From JACKAQ01 sp020634975 [NCBI: Calditrichia bacterium] (GTDB taxonomy: Bacteria; Calditrichota; Calditrichia; RBG-13-44-9), in assembly GCA_020634975.1 (NCBI GenBank), contig JACKAQ010000001.1, forward strand, positions 682,001 to 746,000: DNA of 64,000 bases, read 5' to 3'. The position numbers and the translations under genes are program-made. The notes under the pieces are model-generated. The model worked only from the letters and a program-made list of their open reading frames with translations. It was not told the DNA's origin and ran no database searches. Positions 1-9,408 of the stretch are shown here, one piece after another; the stretch's first letter is position 1, and each line of letters opens with the position of its first letter.

Positions 1-519
1 CTGGTTATCCCAACCCGGATCGCTGACATCATTCAGGCGATCGGGCCACCGGTTTGGCCACGTATCCGGGAGGTGGCTCATTGCCACCAACTGGCTGTCC
101 GGATCGCTCGATTCGCGGGCAAACTGCGGCAGCGGTTCCCATCCCCAAAAATCGTTGGGATCGTTGGGATTATATTCGTTACTGCCGCGCGGTCCGTCTG
201 CGACTGTCACCGGTGTGAGTATCCGGCCACTTGGCAAGCGCACCTGTGCACCGACCATTACGCTAATATCTCCAACGTATTCGTGACCGGAGTTGATCGG
301 CCATTCGCCACCAAAGTCGTCCGCACGGCCGGAGCGGCGTCCGATAAAGCCATAGTTGAAAAATGAGGTGCGCACCTGATTACCACTGTGCACATTACCT
401 GCACGGCTGTTAATATCACCGCGTATGGTTTGGTAAAACGGCGTTTGGGTCTGCCCTTCTATTGTCATCAGCAAAATGACAAACGCCGTTGCAGCGATGA
501 ATGTAAATATGTTTTTCAT
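1..519 (-). CDS. Exported protein of unknown function, 3' end cut by window edge
   Basis: The reading frame is open from an ATG at 519 to the window edge (173 codons seen). It starts with a clear signal peptide (about residues 1-25: basic MKN start, hydrophobic FIAATAFVILLM core, cleavage probably after GQTQT). The mature part is polar and rich in Gly, Asn, Asp and Trp, with phrases such as FFNYGFIGRR and VGAQVRLPSGR, and no catalytic motif I recognise. An AGG-type ribosome site lies about 7 nt upstream. It starts 18 nt after the stop of the TonB-dependent receptor on the same strand, so the two are probably co-transcribed. I infer an envelope or secreted partner of that receptor; the function is unknown and the C-terminus, where a sorting domain could sit, is not visible. 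Confidence 0.75.
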   Translation of the reverse strand, partial: MKNIFTFIAATAFVILLMTIEGQTQTPFYQTIRGDINSRAGNVHSGNQVRTSFFNYGFIGRRSGRADDFGGEWPINSGHEYVGDISVMVGAQVRLPSGRILTPVTVADGPRGSNEYNPNDPNDFWGWEPLPQFARESSDPDSQLVAMSHLPDTWPNRWPDRLNDVSDPGWDNQ

Positions 520-537
520 TCGTTTACCTTTTACGTT

Positions 538-3288
538 TTAGAAACCCAGGTTAAACCCAACTTGGATACGGCGCGGCTCAGTGTAAAATTGCGGCTGAAC
601 CAGATATTCGGGATCTGCACTGCCCTGGGTTGTATTTTGCAGTGTGTATGTTGCCCGGCCAGAGTCGCCCCAAACGGATTGTTCGCCACGGCTATCCAAC
701 AGGTTGTAAATTTTGGCAAACAGCGATACGTTCATATTGTTAAATCTGAAATCCCGGAACAACTGGAGATCAAAGGTTAACAAGTTCGGGCGTCGCTCGC
801 TATTTTCAGTTAAACCGGATTGAATGCTCGATCCGCTGGTTGCAGCTGTCAACACTTGCGGCGTATATGGCAAACCGGATTCGAAACGCCCCAGAATACT
901 GGTGCCCCAGCCGCCAATGCCAATATAAACGTTGCCGTTCAACACGTGGCTGCGGTCCCAGTCCAGCGGGATAATTTCCCGGCGCGGCTCGCGATTGGCT
1001 TGTGCATCGTTAAATGCATCTGCCGGATCGGAGGAGTTGCCCTCTGCAACCTGAAATGTGTAATCCACATTTGCCGAAAAATTGCTGGAGAAACGTTTTT
1101 TGAATGCGATGGTCAAACCGCGGATGTTTGCGTAATCGCGGTTTTCGTATTTGCTGTAGGATACATCCGGTGCGTAGGTAATCTGCAACGGCGATGTTCC
1201 CACCCAATCGCGAATGTCCCGGTAAAAACCGGTGATATCCACACCGATATCTTCCGTCAATTGCTGCTGCAAACCGATTTCATACATCACAGTTTTCTGG
1301 GCATCTAAATCGGAGTTGCCAATCAGGTTGCCGGAGCCGTTCTGGCGGGTTACCCGGAATTCCGGGTTGTCATACAGCAACCGGAACTCGGGAATCTGCA
1401 AAAAGTGTCCGTAGGAAAAGTGCACAACACCCTGGCTGCTGATGGGATACGCCACACCAACACGCGGCGAAACCTGCACTTTACTGGATGGATCGTCATA
1501 CCAAATGGCTTCGCGTTCTGCCAATGTCAAATCCTGATTCGCGGAAAGCAACGGCGACTGGATGTTCGGATCCAGCGGGTCCGCCAGCACCCGGCCATTG
1601 GAATTGAAATAATCCAACCGCAAACCGATGTTCACGATAAAATCTTCGTATTCCATTTTATCCTGAACATAAACCGAAAATTCTTCCGGTTCGAAGGTAT
1701 ATGCCGTAAAGTTCGGATCGTTAATGCCCGGTTTTACAGCGGTAAACAGTGTATCGCTCAGGTTCGAATCGATTACATTAAATTGCTCATAGCTGAGTTT
1801 ATGTCGACGGGCTTCGATACCGGCCTTCATCAAATGTTTATCGTTAACCTGGGCGGTAAAATCGAATTTGGCAATCTGTGTTCGTGTAATTCTGTTGAAA
1901 TGCTCATTTTTTTGACCGCCGATGGAAAAATTCAGCGAGGGCACAGAAAATTTGTCATTGTTTGTGTAACGGCTATCGGAAGGATCTTCGTAGACATATT
2001 GGGTAAATTCTTTTTCGAACTGGGAGAATTTGAGCGTATAAAATGCCCGGTTGCTCAATGTATGATCCAGCGACACCGTTCCGTTGTATCCGGTTTGGAA
2101 TTTGCTGTAATCGCCATCCGGATTTAATTTGTAGAAATGGTCATAATCGCGGAATTCTCGATCTTCGTAATTGAATTTCACCCGAGCCTTGATCAGGTTG
2201 GTCAGTTGATAGGTCAGGTTTGCCTGCCCGCTATACCAAGATTCGGAATTCATCGGAACGATTGCACCATCACCGGGCGTGCCCAACACCTCAAAACGGT
2301 TGCTGGCGCGAACCAAAGTGGTATCGCCATCAGCACGCCAATCCCGCCGGCCATACAGATAGCCTTCGTTGTAAAAACGCCGGAAATTCACAAAAAATCG
2401 TCCTTTGGATTTGGTGCCGGGAATCGGACCATCCAAACTGGCGTTCACATTATATATTTGTGAAGGAGCTACGTCGTCGAGGTTTAGATACACCTGATCG
2501 TTCGAATTCGGATCAAACACATCCGTGGCACCGTAACTGTCGTTGGAAAAATAATCTCCGGCGTATGCCGAAATATTTCCGGTAAGTTCCGAACCGCCTT
2601 CTTTGGTAACAATATTAATAATACCGGACATCGCCTGCCCGTATTCAGCGTTAAAAGTTCCGCTGATAACCTGCAAACTCTGAATAGCATTATTTTCGAT
2701 TTCGACAGCGTTGCTGCCGTCAAAAGCATCGGTTACAGAAACACCATCCACCCAGTAGGCAACTTCCGATGAACGACCACCGCGAATGTGGAAACCACCA
2801 CCTTCGCCACGGGTTACACCAGCCTGCAATTGGAGGACATCCTCAAATTCTTCAACCGGGATGTTGGCAATCTCATCCGCGCTAACTTCCGCTTGCGATG
2901 AGGTCAGGTCCCGGCGAATTACTTCGCGATCGGCGACAACTTCAACCGTTTCGCCAAGCTCAACCGACGCCTCTTCCATTTTAGTGCTCAGTCGGGTTGT
3001 AAAATCAACGCTGACATTTACAGGAGCAATGCGGACATCCCTGTATCCAAGATATTGAAACAAAACATTATATGAACCCGGCGGCACGTTGAGGATGAGA
3101 TAGGAACCATCAAGGTCTGTAGTAGCACCCAAAGTTGTTCCTTCTAAAATCACGTTAACCCCGATTAGGGGTTCGCCGTTTCCATTATCGGTGACGGTAC
3201 CGACGATTTTGCCCGTTGTCCCGGCATAAATTGAAAGGGAAGCAAACAGCAAAACACACAATACCCATACTATACGGTTCACCTTCAC
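538..3288 (-). CDS. TonB-dependent outer-membrane receptor with N-terminal carboxypeptidase-regulatory-like domain
   Basis: A 916-residue outer-membrane protein. In order: signal peptide (about 1-22), a CarboxypepD_reg-like beta-sandwich (about 26-110, GKIVGTVTDNGNGEPLIGVNV), a TonB plug (about 125-230, with HIRGGRSSEVAYWVDG and SGIINIVTKEGG) and a long beta-barrel ending in Phe, as is usual for proteins inserted by the BAM complex. The family imports bulky substrates in a TonB-dependent way; the substrate cannot be read from the sequence. No SusD-like partner is adjacent, so a classic SusCD pair is unlikely. The start is a GTG at 3288 with a strong AGGAGGT site 7 nt upstream (positions 3295-3301). 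The downstream exported protein at 1-519 is probably in the same operon. Confidence 0.93.
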   Translation of the reverse strand: MKVNRIVWVLCVLLFASLSIYAGTTGKIVGTVTDNGNGEPLIGVNVILEGTTLGATTDLDGSYLILNVPPGSYNVLFQYLGYRDVRIAPVNVSVDFTTRLSTKMEEASVELGETVEVVADREVIRRDLTSSQAEVSADEIANIPVEEFEDVLQLQAGVTRGEGGGFHIRGGRSSEVAYWVDGVSVTDAFDGSNAVEIENNAIQSLQVISGTFNAEYGQAMSGIINIVTKEGGSELTGNISAYAGDYFSNDSYGATDVFDPNSNDQVYLNLDDVAPSQIYNVNASLDGPIPGTKSKGRFFVNFRRFYNEGYLYGRRDWRADGDTTLVRASNRFEVLGTPGDGAIVPMNSESWYSGQANLTYQLTNLIKARVKFNYEDREFRDYDHFYKLNPDGDYSKFQTGYNGTVSLDHTLSNRAFYTLKFSQFEKEFTQYVYEDPSDSRYTNNDKFSVPSLNFSIGGQKNEHFNRITRTQIAKFDFTAQVNDKHLMKAGIEARRHKLSYEQFNVIDSNLSDTLFTAVKPGINDPNFTAYTFEPEEFSVYVQDKMEYEDFIVNIGLRLDYFNSNGRVLADPLDPNIQSPLLSANQDLTLAEREAIWYDDPSSKVQVSPRVGVAYPISSQGVVHFSYGHFLQIPEFRLLYDNPEFRVTRQNGSGNLIGNSDLDAQKTVMYEIGLQQQLTEDIGVDITGFYRDIRDWVGTSPLQITYAPDVSYSKYENRDYANIRGLTIAFKKRFSSNFSANVDYTFQVAEGNSSDPADAFNDAQANREPRREIIPLDWDRSHVLNGNVYIGIGGWGTSILGRFESGLPYTPQVLTAATSGSSIQSGLTENSERRPNLLTFDLQLFRDFRFNNMNVSLFAKIYNLLDSRGEQSVWGDSGRATYTLQNTTQGSADPEYLVQPQFYTEPRRIQVGFNLGF

Positions 3289-3793
3289 GAGGGCACCTCC
3301 TGAATACGGTGAAATAATGATGATTATTTATTTAGCGAATTATTCCAAATTATATAAAAAGCACAGCTTTGCCAACCCGTAGGCAACAAAAACAGTTTGC
3401 CAATGGGCTAAAACCGGATGACTGGTACGACCGGTATTTGCAAATGAAATGTAGGGATTAAACGTATTAAGTGTGTGTAACAGTTTATCGCGTTTGGACC
3501 TCCGGTAATACCTGAAACAAATTGTATTCTTTAAAATAATAAGTGAAACGAAATTCACTTAAATTTAATGTCAAAGTTGATAGCCAAAAAAAGTTCGAAA
3601 ATCGAGAACTTTCGTCGCACTTGGCAAAACGTCACTCCAAACTGAGTGTCCAATTTTATGCAGAGGAAAATTCATAGTCAAGAAAAAATTTTTTTGCGAT
3701 TTTATTCACCTGATCTTTGCGTTGATATTTGAATAAAGAGTTGCCAAACAACTGTTTAATAAAATCATTCATAAGTTTATAACTCATTAGAAT
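3289..3793. other. AT-rich intergenic region (505 bp)
   Basis: No convincing gene lies here. A 72-codon minus-strand frame at 3340-3558 has no ribosome site and no recognisable composition, so I treat it as chance. The right part holds the 3' side of the parvulin operon, with no clear hairpin terminator; the left part should hold the promoter of the receptor gene. Confidence 0.6.
3349..3375 (-). promoter_or_regulatory. Candidate promoter of the TonB receptor gene
   Basis: On the minus strand TTGGCA (3370-3375) is followed after 15 bp by TATAAT (3349-3354), about 60 bp before the GTG start at 3288. The -10 matches the consensus exactly, but the spacer is short and the genome is AT-rich here, so this is tentative. 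Confidence 0.35.
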
Positions 3794-5179
3794 TTACCAG
3801 CTATAATTACTCCGAAGCACCATCGGAATTGCCTGAACCCGTTTCTCGAGGTCCACAGGTTTTACATCCTGAAATAAATTCGTCGTGTCAACCACTGCCG
3901 GATTTTCGGCTTTGATGCGCTCGTACAACGCGCGACGCTCAGCCCATTTTTCGGGATTTTCCTCTTTATACGCCACCAGTTGGATACGCCGGAGAAACTC
4001 GCTCGCCAACACCGATCGCCGCCAGCGTTCGACTTCCTGCTCAACCGGTTTGGCCTGATCGTATCCTTTTTCGCGGGCGATATCCAGCAAATAATTATCG
4101 CGAGCCATATCGATGATGTGGCTCGACAACGCACCGCGATCGTATAATTTTTCCGGGCGCTGCATCGGCGGCATCCGGCGAATTTGATCCAGAAATTCCA
4201 ACACCGTCCAACTTCCGCCGGTGAATTCTACCAACGTTTCGTTGAGAAATTCATCCGAATCCCGGGCGATTTTTAACAATTGCAGATCGTCCACAGACGG
4301 CGCGGGCAACGGCGATTCCCGGCGCTGCATTCGCAAATGGGTTTGGTTCACCTGCAATAATTTGGTGAGAACTTCGCCTTTTATCGTCACGGTTTTTCCC
4401 GTAAGTGCCTGTTTTACATAAGCCTGGCTTTGCCGTGTCGCCCGTCTGCTCCGCAGCGAATTGACATACGTTTCCTTATTTTTTTCAAAATAATCACGGC
4501 TCAAAAAAACATTTTGTTTGATGTCTTCAACTTTCATCACATGCCAGCCAAAGCTGGACTGCAACGGCTGCGTCGGCATTCCCAACCGGGCGTTGTAAAC
4601 GCTGTCCACCAGCAGCGGATCCAGCGATGTAACAGTCAACCAGCCCAAATCGCCACCGTTGGCAGCCAGCACGCTGTCCTGAAATGCTTCGCCGGCGAGC
4701 GACTCAAACGACTCGCCGTTTTGCAAACGGTCGTAAAACTGTTGAGCCTGTTCGCGGCTTTCCGCAAACAGGTGTCGCACTTTTACCTCAATATTTTCAC
4801 GTTTGTACTCTGCCCACGCCTCGTCGTCGGTTACCGGTAATTGCTCCCAAATCTCTTTCCGATAAAGATATTTCAACGTTTCGCGGTTGCGGATGTAATC
4901 CACTTTTTCCAGAATTTCCGGCGATTCATCCAGTCCGTCCGCCTCTGCGGAAAGGAATAAATGCATCCGGTCGTTCAGGTAATCCATCTGCTGCAACCGC
5001 GCTTCCCGCTCGGTGATATTGGAGGGATGTTTCGGCATCGTGAGGTAACTGAACAAAAATTCGTCATACGAAATTGGCTTGTCACCAACAGTAGAAACTA
5101 CATTTTGAGGCAGCTCTTTTTTTTCGCAACCTGTCCAAAGTAACAGAATTGCCAAAAACATTATCATTTTTATTTTCAT
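3794..5179 (-). CDS. Parvulin-type peptidyl-prolyl isomerase lipoprotein
   Basis: A 461-residue lipoprotein. The N-terminus has a type II signal with a lipobox ending at Cys18 (LLWTGC). The central part, about 125-230, is a PpiC/parvulin rotamase domain (VRHLFAESREQAQQF, then GGDLGWL and SFGWHVMKVEDI). The flanking helical segments resemble the chaperone arms of SurA/PrsA proteins. It should act in the periplasm, helping exported or outer-membrane proteins fold. It begins 20 nt after the stop of the SGNH/TPR gene at 5200-7272 and probably ends that operon. ATG at 5179 has no strong ribosome site; an internal Met5 is possible, but either leaves the signal intact. The substrate is unknown; the context suggests the two upstream membrane proteins or their products. 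Confidence 0.85.
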   Translation of the reverse strand: MKIKMIMFLAILLLWTGCEKKELPQNVVSTVGDKPISYDEFLFSYLTMPKHPSNITEREARLQQMDYLNDRMHLFLSAEADGLDESPEILEKVDYIRNRETLKYLYRKEIWEQLPVTDDEAWAEYKRENIEVKVRHLFAESREQAQQFYDRLQNGESFESLAGEAFQDSVLAANGGDLGWLTVTSLDPLLVDSVYNARLGMPTQPLQSSFGWHVMKVEDIKQNVFLSRDYFEKNKETYVNSLRSRRATRQSQAYVKQALTGKTVTIKGEVLTKLLQVNQTHLRMQRRESPLPAPSVDDLQLLKIARDSDEFLNETLVEFTGGSWTVLEFLDQIRRMPPMQRPEKLYDRGALSSHIIDMARDNYLLDIAREKGYDQAKPVEQEVERWRRSVLASEFLRRIQLVAYKEENPEKWAERRALYERIKAENPAVVDTTNLFQDVKPVDLEKRVQAIPMVLRSNYSW

Positions 5180-5199
5180 TGAACATCACACTTAAGTTA

Positions 5200-7272
5200 T
5201 TAATTTTGCTGCTGATACACCCGGATTTTTGACATCAGTTCCCGCGCGGAAGGGTAGTCAGGCATCAGTTTCAGGGATTGTTGCAGCGCCGCTTCCGCTG
5301 CCGGGAAATCCCGCAAATTGGCGCAACTAACGCCGAGAAGATAATACATCTCCGTGCGTTGCAGCACTGTAAAAACATCATCTGCATCATCGCCGGAAAG
5401 CGCTTTTGTGAGGTGCTTCCGGGCAGCGTTAAAATTATTCAACGCCGCAAAAGAACGCCCTAACCTTGCGGAAATCAACAGGTTATCGGGTGTCATTTCC
5501 AACGCTTTTTCGTACCAGAAAATGGCGTTTTTAAAATCCTGATTGAGCATATTCATGTCGCCCATTTTCATCACCGGGAGCACATTTTCCACAAACCGCA
5601 GCCGCACAGCACGGTATTCAAGTTCTGCCAATTTGAATTGTTCGCGGGCGGCGTAAATTTCCGCCATTTCGTAATGCGATTGCTCCCACGGCGAATTATT
5701 TTCGAACCGTTTGATGGCAATTGCTCTGGTTTCCGGCGTGCCGTGCGGGGGATAATTTGCCAGCGTCACATTTTTTTCCGGGAACGGCCAGCGGTTAATT
5801 AGCCAGAAATTTCGCAGATAACCGAATTCGAGATCGAGATCGGTTACGCCGCCATCGTCCGTCCGGAATTTGTTGAGTATTTCAGGAATTTTGGGCGTGA
5901 TCAGGTTCCGCTGCCAGCCGATCGGTTTTGGCGGATTGATAATTTGAATCGTTCGCAACGCTTCTGTCAGGGTTTGCGCCATCAACCGGTAGCCATTAAA
6001 GTTGGGGTGCAAGTGTTCTAAAAACAGTTCTTTACCGGTAATCTTTTTGGCGCTTCCGGCACGGAAAACGGATGCCATATCCACCAGCGGCACATCTTCC
6101 GAACGGGCAATTTCGGTGATAATTTCATTGAATTTTTCCGGTGCGCGAAACCGCAGCAAATCAAAATCTTTCGCCAAAACGAACGATTTTTGGGCGGCAA
6201 CGCTATCACCGAGCGCCAGTTGCGCCTGCCCGGCGAGGTAGTACGCCAGCGCATGCGTGGTATCAATTTCCATAATTTCGCCGATCGTTTTCAGCGCGGC
6301 TTCCGGATAACCGCCGTCCAGCAATTTTTCGGCTTCGGTGAGCAATTTATCGGCGCTGCGCCGGGACCGTTCATCGATATCTGCCGAAAAATCCGCCACA
6401 AAAGGGCGCTGATCTTTGAGATTGGAAACCAACGTACACAATATTATGGGCACATTTTTGGCTTTCGCCAGTTGCACAATTTCGGTCAGATTCGCTGCAA
6501 AATTGTCGCAGGCGGTTTCAAATGTATCGGAATTGAACGGGATGGCTTGTTCGCCGGCCATCGCGTGCATCATCGATTTTTGCTGTTCCGCATCGCCAGC
6601 CGCCGGCGGGGAAATCCACCCGATAAGTTGCTGCATCAACTGAAATGTGCGCATCCGCCGCAATTGCAAATACCAGCGGATCAGCGTGCGATTGTTGCCC
6701 ACATTTTGGGTGGAACCGACGCCCATCGCGCCGTAAAATTCATTGTGCCCCATGTAAACGATCAGCCCGTCCGGCTGCAATTCCAGCACTTCCGGCAGCA
6801 AATCCAGCACGGTGTAACTGTTCACCGCGGCGATGCCCAAATTGACGGCTTCCGCCCATCCGTCGAACAGCTCATTCCGCAACCGGTACTGCAACTGGAA
6901 CGGAAACGTAACATTCATTTCAAACGGAAATCCGGCGGTGGTGGAACCGCCCAGGCAGAACAATCGCATCGTTTTTTCGGGCTTTTCGATGTCAAAATAT
7001 TCGGCGAGCGGCTGTGGTGTTTTGTCCGGCGGCAAATTGAAATATCGCCGCCCAACCTCCGTATTAACGACATATCGCTCTTTCCCAAAAATTTCCGCGG
7101 TCTTGACGAGCGGGTAACTGTCGCCGAATCCAAAGAGCCGCAAACCGAGTTCCAGCAGCACAAAAAAAGCGACCGGAATCAGCAGCATCACCACAAAAAA
7201 AAGGGATTTTTTAAGGTATTCTTTCACGGTGAAAAAAAAGCCTTTGTCAGATTTTTTTGCCATAGCGATCAA
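5200..7272 (-). CDS. Membrane-anchored SGNH/GDSL-type hydrolase with TPR repeats (paralogue 2)
   Basis: About 690 residues. One N-terminal membrane helix (about 23-45) is followed by an SGNH-like hydrolase fold: block I GGSTTAG with candidate nucleophile Ser110, block III as GHNEFYG (175-181), and block V as EHLHPN (419-424). The last motif has Glu where the family usually has Asp (DxxH). A helical, TPR-like segment (about 305-370) is inserted inside the hydrolase domain, and further TPR units fill the C-terminus (about 545-690). SGNH enzymes are esterases or acyltransferases; the target here is unknown, perhaps an acylated envelope polysaccharide. The start is uncertain: TTG at 7272 or ATG at 7263. 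It lies 46 nt after its paralogue and 20 nt before the parvulin gene. Confidence 0.8.
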   Translation of the reverse strand: MIAMAKKSDKGFFFTVKEYLKKSLFFVVMLLIPVAFFVLLELGLRLFGFGDSYPLVKTAEIFGKERYVVNTEVGRRYFNLPPDKTPQPLAEYFDIEKPEKTMRLFCLGGSTTAGFPFEMNVTFPFQLQYRLRNELFDGWAEAVNLGIAAVNSYTVLDLLPEVLELQPDGLIVYMGHNEFYGAMGVGSTQNVGNNRTLIRWYLQLRRMRTFQLMQQLIGWISPPAAGDAEQQKSMMHAMAGEQAIPFNSDTFETACDNFAANLTEIVQLAKAKNVPIILCTLVSNLKDQRPFVADFSADIDERSRRSADKLLTEAEKLLDGGYPEAALKTIGEIMEIDTTHALAYYLAGQAQLALGDSVAAQKSFVLAKDFDLLRFRAPEKFNEIITEIARSEDVPLVDMASVFRAGSAKKITGKELFLEHLHPNFNGYRLMAQTLTEALRTIQIINPPKPIGWQRNLITPKIPEILNKFRTDDGGVTDLDLEFGYLRNFWLINRWPFPEKNVTLANYPPHGTPETRAIAIKRFENNSPWEQSHYEMAEIYAAREQFKLAELEYRAVRLRFVENVLPVMKMGDMNMLNQDFKNAIFWYEKALEMTPDNLLISARLGRSFAALNNFNAARKHLTKALSGDDADDVFTVLQRTEMYYLLGVSCANLRDFPAAEAALQQSLKLMPDYPSARELMSKIRVYQQQN

Positions 7273-7318
7273 TATTACTCAAATTTGGCTCGTTTGTCAA
7301 CAGAGCGGGTGATTGGCG

Positions 7319-9355
7319 TTATCGCTGAAAATCACGGATTTGCTGCAACAAATTTAACGCCGGAGCAAAATCCAAATGGATTGCCAGTGCCTCGTTCAAC
7401 GCACGTTCTGCCAGCTGGAAATTTCGTAAATTCGCATGACTTAAACCCAGTAAATACAACATTGTAACCTTTTGGTTGTTGTCAAGATTTGTTGCGGCAT
7501 ATGCCCGGTTCAGCCGTTCGATCGCCTCCTGAAATCGCGTTTGCAACACCAGCGTGTTGGACAATTTTATGATAATTGCCGGGTTCGACGGCGATTTCGA
7601 CAAGCTTTTTTCGTACGCAATCCGGGCATTTTCCAGATCATTTTGCAGCAACAGCAGATCGCCGGTTTTCATATCCGGCACATAATTTTCCGGGAAAGCA
7701 ATGCCAACCGCACGGATTTCCCGCAGCGCGCGCGCCGTTTTTCCGGCGGATTGATACGCCTCCGCGAGCTCGTAATGGGCGAAATCCCAATACGTTTCCC
7801 GCCGCAAATGACGAATTGCCGTCGCTTTGGTGAGGCTGTCGCCAACCGGCTGATAGGCATCGATAGATAGCGGCGTAATGCTGAACGGCCAGCGTTGCAT
7901 CAGCTGAAAATTGCGCAAATTGCCAAACTCAATATCCAGCGGCGTAACACCGGCGCTGTCTGCGCGGAACGATTGCAAAATATCCGCAATGTCTTTTTTC
8001 CCGAACAAATCAACCGCCGGCGGCTGAGGCGTCAATCGCGGAAAATTCAGTTGCCGGAGCGCGATTGCATACGATTGCGCCATTAATTGGTAGCCGGTAA
8101 AATTTGGATGCAAGTGTTCTAAAAACAAATTGTTACCGGGAATACCTTCCGGGCTGGCTGCCCGGAAAACTGCCGCCAAATCGACCAATGGCAATTGCTC
8201 TGTTTCTGCGACAGTTCGAATCACATCGTTGAAAAACGAGGGTGCGCGGAACCGCAGCAAATCCAGATCGCGGGCGCGGGAAAACGCGCCAAATGCTGCA
8301 TCCGTTTTGCCGGATTTCAAGGCAATTTCGCCCCGCAGAAAATGCAATTTAGCAGAAACCGAATCCACCGCCGCAATGGCGTTCAGCAGCGATGCCGCTT
8401 TTTCCAATTGACCTGCGGCAACCAATCCGTGTGCTTCCAGCAACTGCGCATTCAGCCGGTTCCGGGTGGTTTCGTCCTGCTTTTCCGCAAATTTGCTGAT
8501 AAACGGCGAATGATCGCGCAAATTGCTCACCAACGTGCTCAGCACAACCGGCACGTTAGCCGCTTTTGCCGTTCGCACAATTTCCTGCAGATTTGCCGCA
8601 AAATTATCGCGCGCCTGCGCAACTGCGGGATCGTACAGCGGAATTTCCTGCCGCGCAGCCATTGCCTGCATCAGCGACTCTGCGGTTTCACCCGGTTTTT
8701 GGCGATTGCTGAATTGCCCGATCACATTTTCCAGCAATTGGAAAATCCGCCATTTTTTGAACGCCAGATATGTTAAAATCAGGGTGCGATTACTGCCGAC
8801 CGATTGGGTGGAACCGACGCCAAAAGCGCCGTAAAACTCGTTGTGACCCATATAAATAATCAAGCCATCCGGTTGTTTTTCCAGAATTTCCGGCAATAAA
8901 TCGAGCACGGTAAAACTGTTCACCGCGGAGATACCCAAATTCACAATTTCGATTACATTATTTGGATATGCCTTTTTCAACCGGTGCTGCAATTGGAAGG
9001 GAAAATTCGCATTAATTTCAAACGGAAATCCTGCCGTGGTGGAACCGCCGAGGCAAAAAATACGCACGGTTCCCGGCAATTTGTTCACCGGAAAAGCGAC
9101 ATCGGAGGATGCCTCGGGGATCATTTCCGGCGGCAAATTGAAATATCGCTGCGCGACGTTGGCGTTCACCACCCATTTGGGAATGCCAAATCGAACTTCC
9201 TGCCGGAAAAGTGGCGCCGTTCCACCGTAATCGATCACCCGAAGAAACGCCTCCGCAACCAGCAGCAGTAGAATGGGAATGAGCAGCGTTGCCACCCAAA
9301 ACAGCAGCCGTTTCAGCGATGGAGCCGTTGGTTTACTACTCATAAATTTTATCAC
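7319..9355 (-). CDS. Membrane-anchored SGNH/GDSL-type hydrolase with TPR repeats (paralogue 1)
   Basis: About 678 residues, and clearly a duplicate of the gene at 5200-7272: one N-terminal membrane helix, the same RIFCLGGSTTAGFPF block I, GHNEFYGAFGVGSTQ block III, LEHLHPNFTGY block V, an internal helical insert and C-terminal TPR units. Phrases such as EFGNLRNFQLMQRWPF are shared with the paralogue, so the whole length is homologous. Members of this fold hydrolyse or transfer acyl esters. The start is GTG at 9355 or, more simply, ATG at 9343; neither has a strong ribosome site. It is the first gene of the three-gene minus-strand set ending at 3794. The two copies are diverged, so the duplication is not recent. 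Confidence 0.8.
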   Translation of the reverse strand: MIKFMSSKPTAPSLKRLLFWVATLLIPILLLLVAEAFLRVIDYGGTAPLFRQEVRFGIPKWVVNANVAQRYFNLPPEMIPEASSDVAFPVNKLPGTVRIFCLGGSTTAGFPFEINANFPFQLQHRLKKAYPNNVIEIVNLGISAVNSFTVLDLLPEILEKQPDGLIIYMGHNEFYGAFGVGSTQSVGSNRTLILTYLAFKKWRIFQLLENVIGQFSNRQKPGETAESLMQAMAARQEIPLYDPAVAQARDNFAANLQEIVRTAKAANVPVVLSTLVSNLRDHSPFISKFAEKQDETTRNRLNAQLLEAHGLVAAGQLEKAASLLNAIAAVDSVSAKLHFLRGEIALKSGKTDAAFGAFSRARDLDLLRFRAPSFFNDVIRTVAETEQLPLVDLAAVFRAASPEGIPGNNLFLEHLHPNFTGYQLMAQSYAIALRQLNFPRLTPQPPAVDLFGKKDIADILQSFRADSAGVTPLDIEFGNLRNFQLMQRWPFSITPLSIDAYQPVGDSLTKATAIRHLRRETYWDFAHYELAEAYQSAGKTARALREIRAVGIAFPENYVPDMKTGDLLLLQNDLENARIAYEKSLSKSPSNPAIIIKLSNTLVLQTRFQEAIERLNRAYAATNLDNNQKVTMLYLLGLSHANLRNFQLAERALNEALAIHLDFAPALNLLQQIRDFQR

Positions 9356-9408
9356 CCAAATATCTGTTTTTTATCATTTTATCCCTGAGCATTTTTGAAA
9401 TTTACACA

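Noticed and set aside
3340-3558. Small minus-strand gene (72 codons)
   Set aside because: No ribosome site, no domain and typical intergenic composition.
6190-7467. Plus-strand open frame (425 codons) over the SGNH/TPR genes
   Set aside because: Antisense shadow of two homologous genes; the translation is Arg/Gln/His-rich with no domain. The same applies to 10126-11385 opposite the GH13 gene and to 30306-31526 opposite the sigma-54 regulator.
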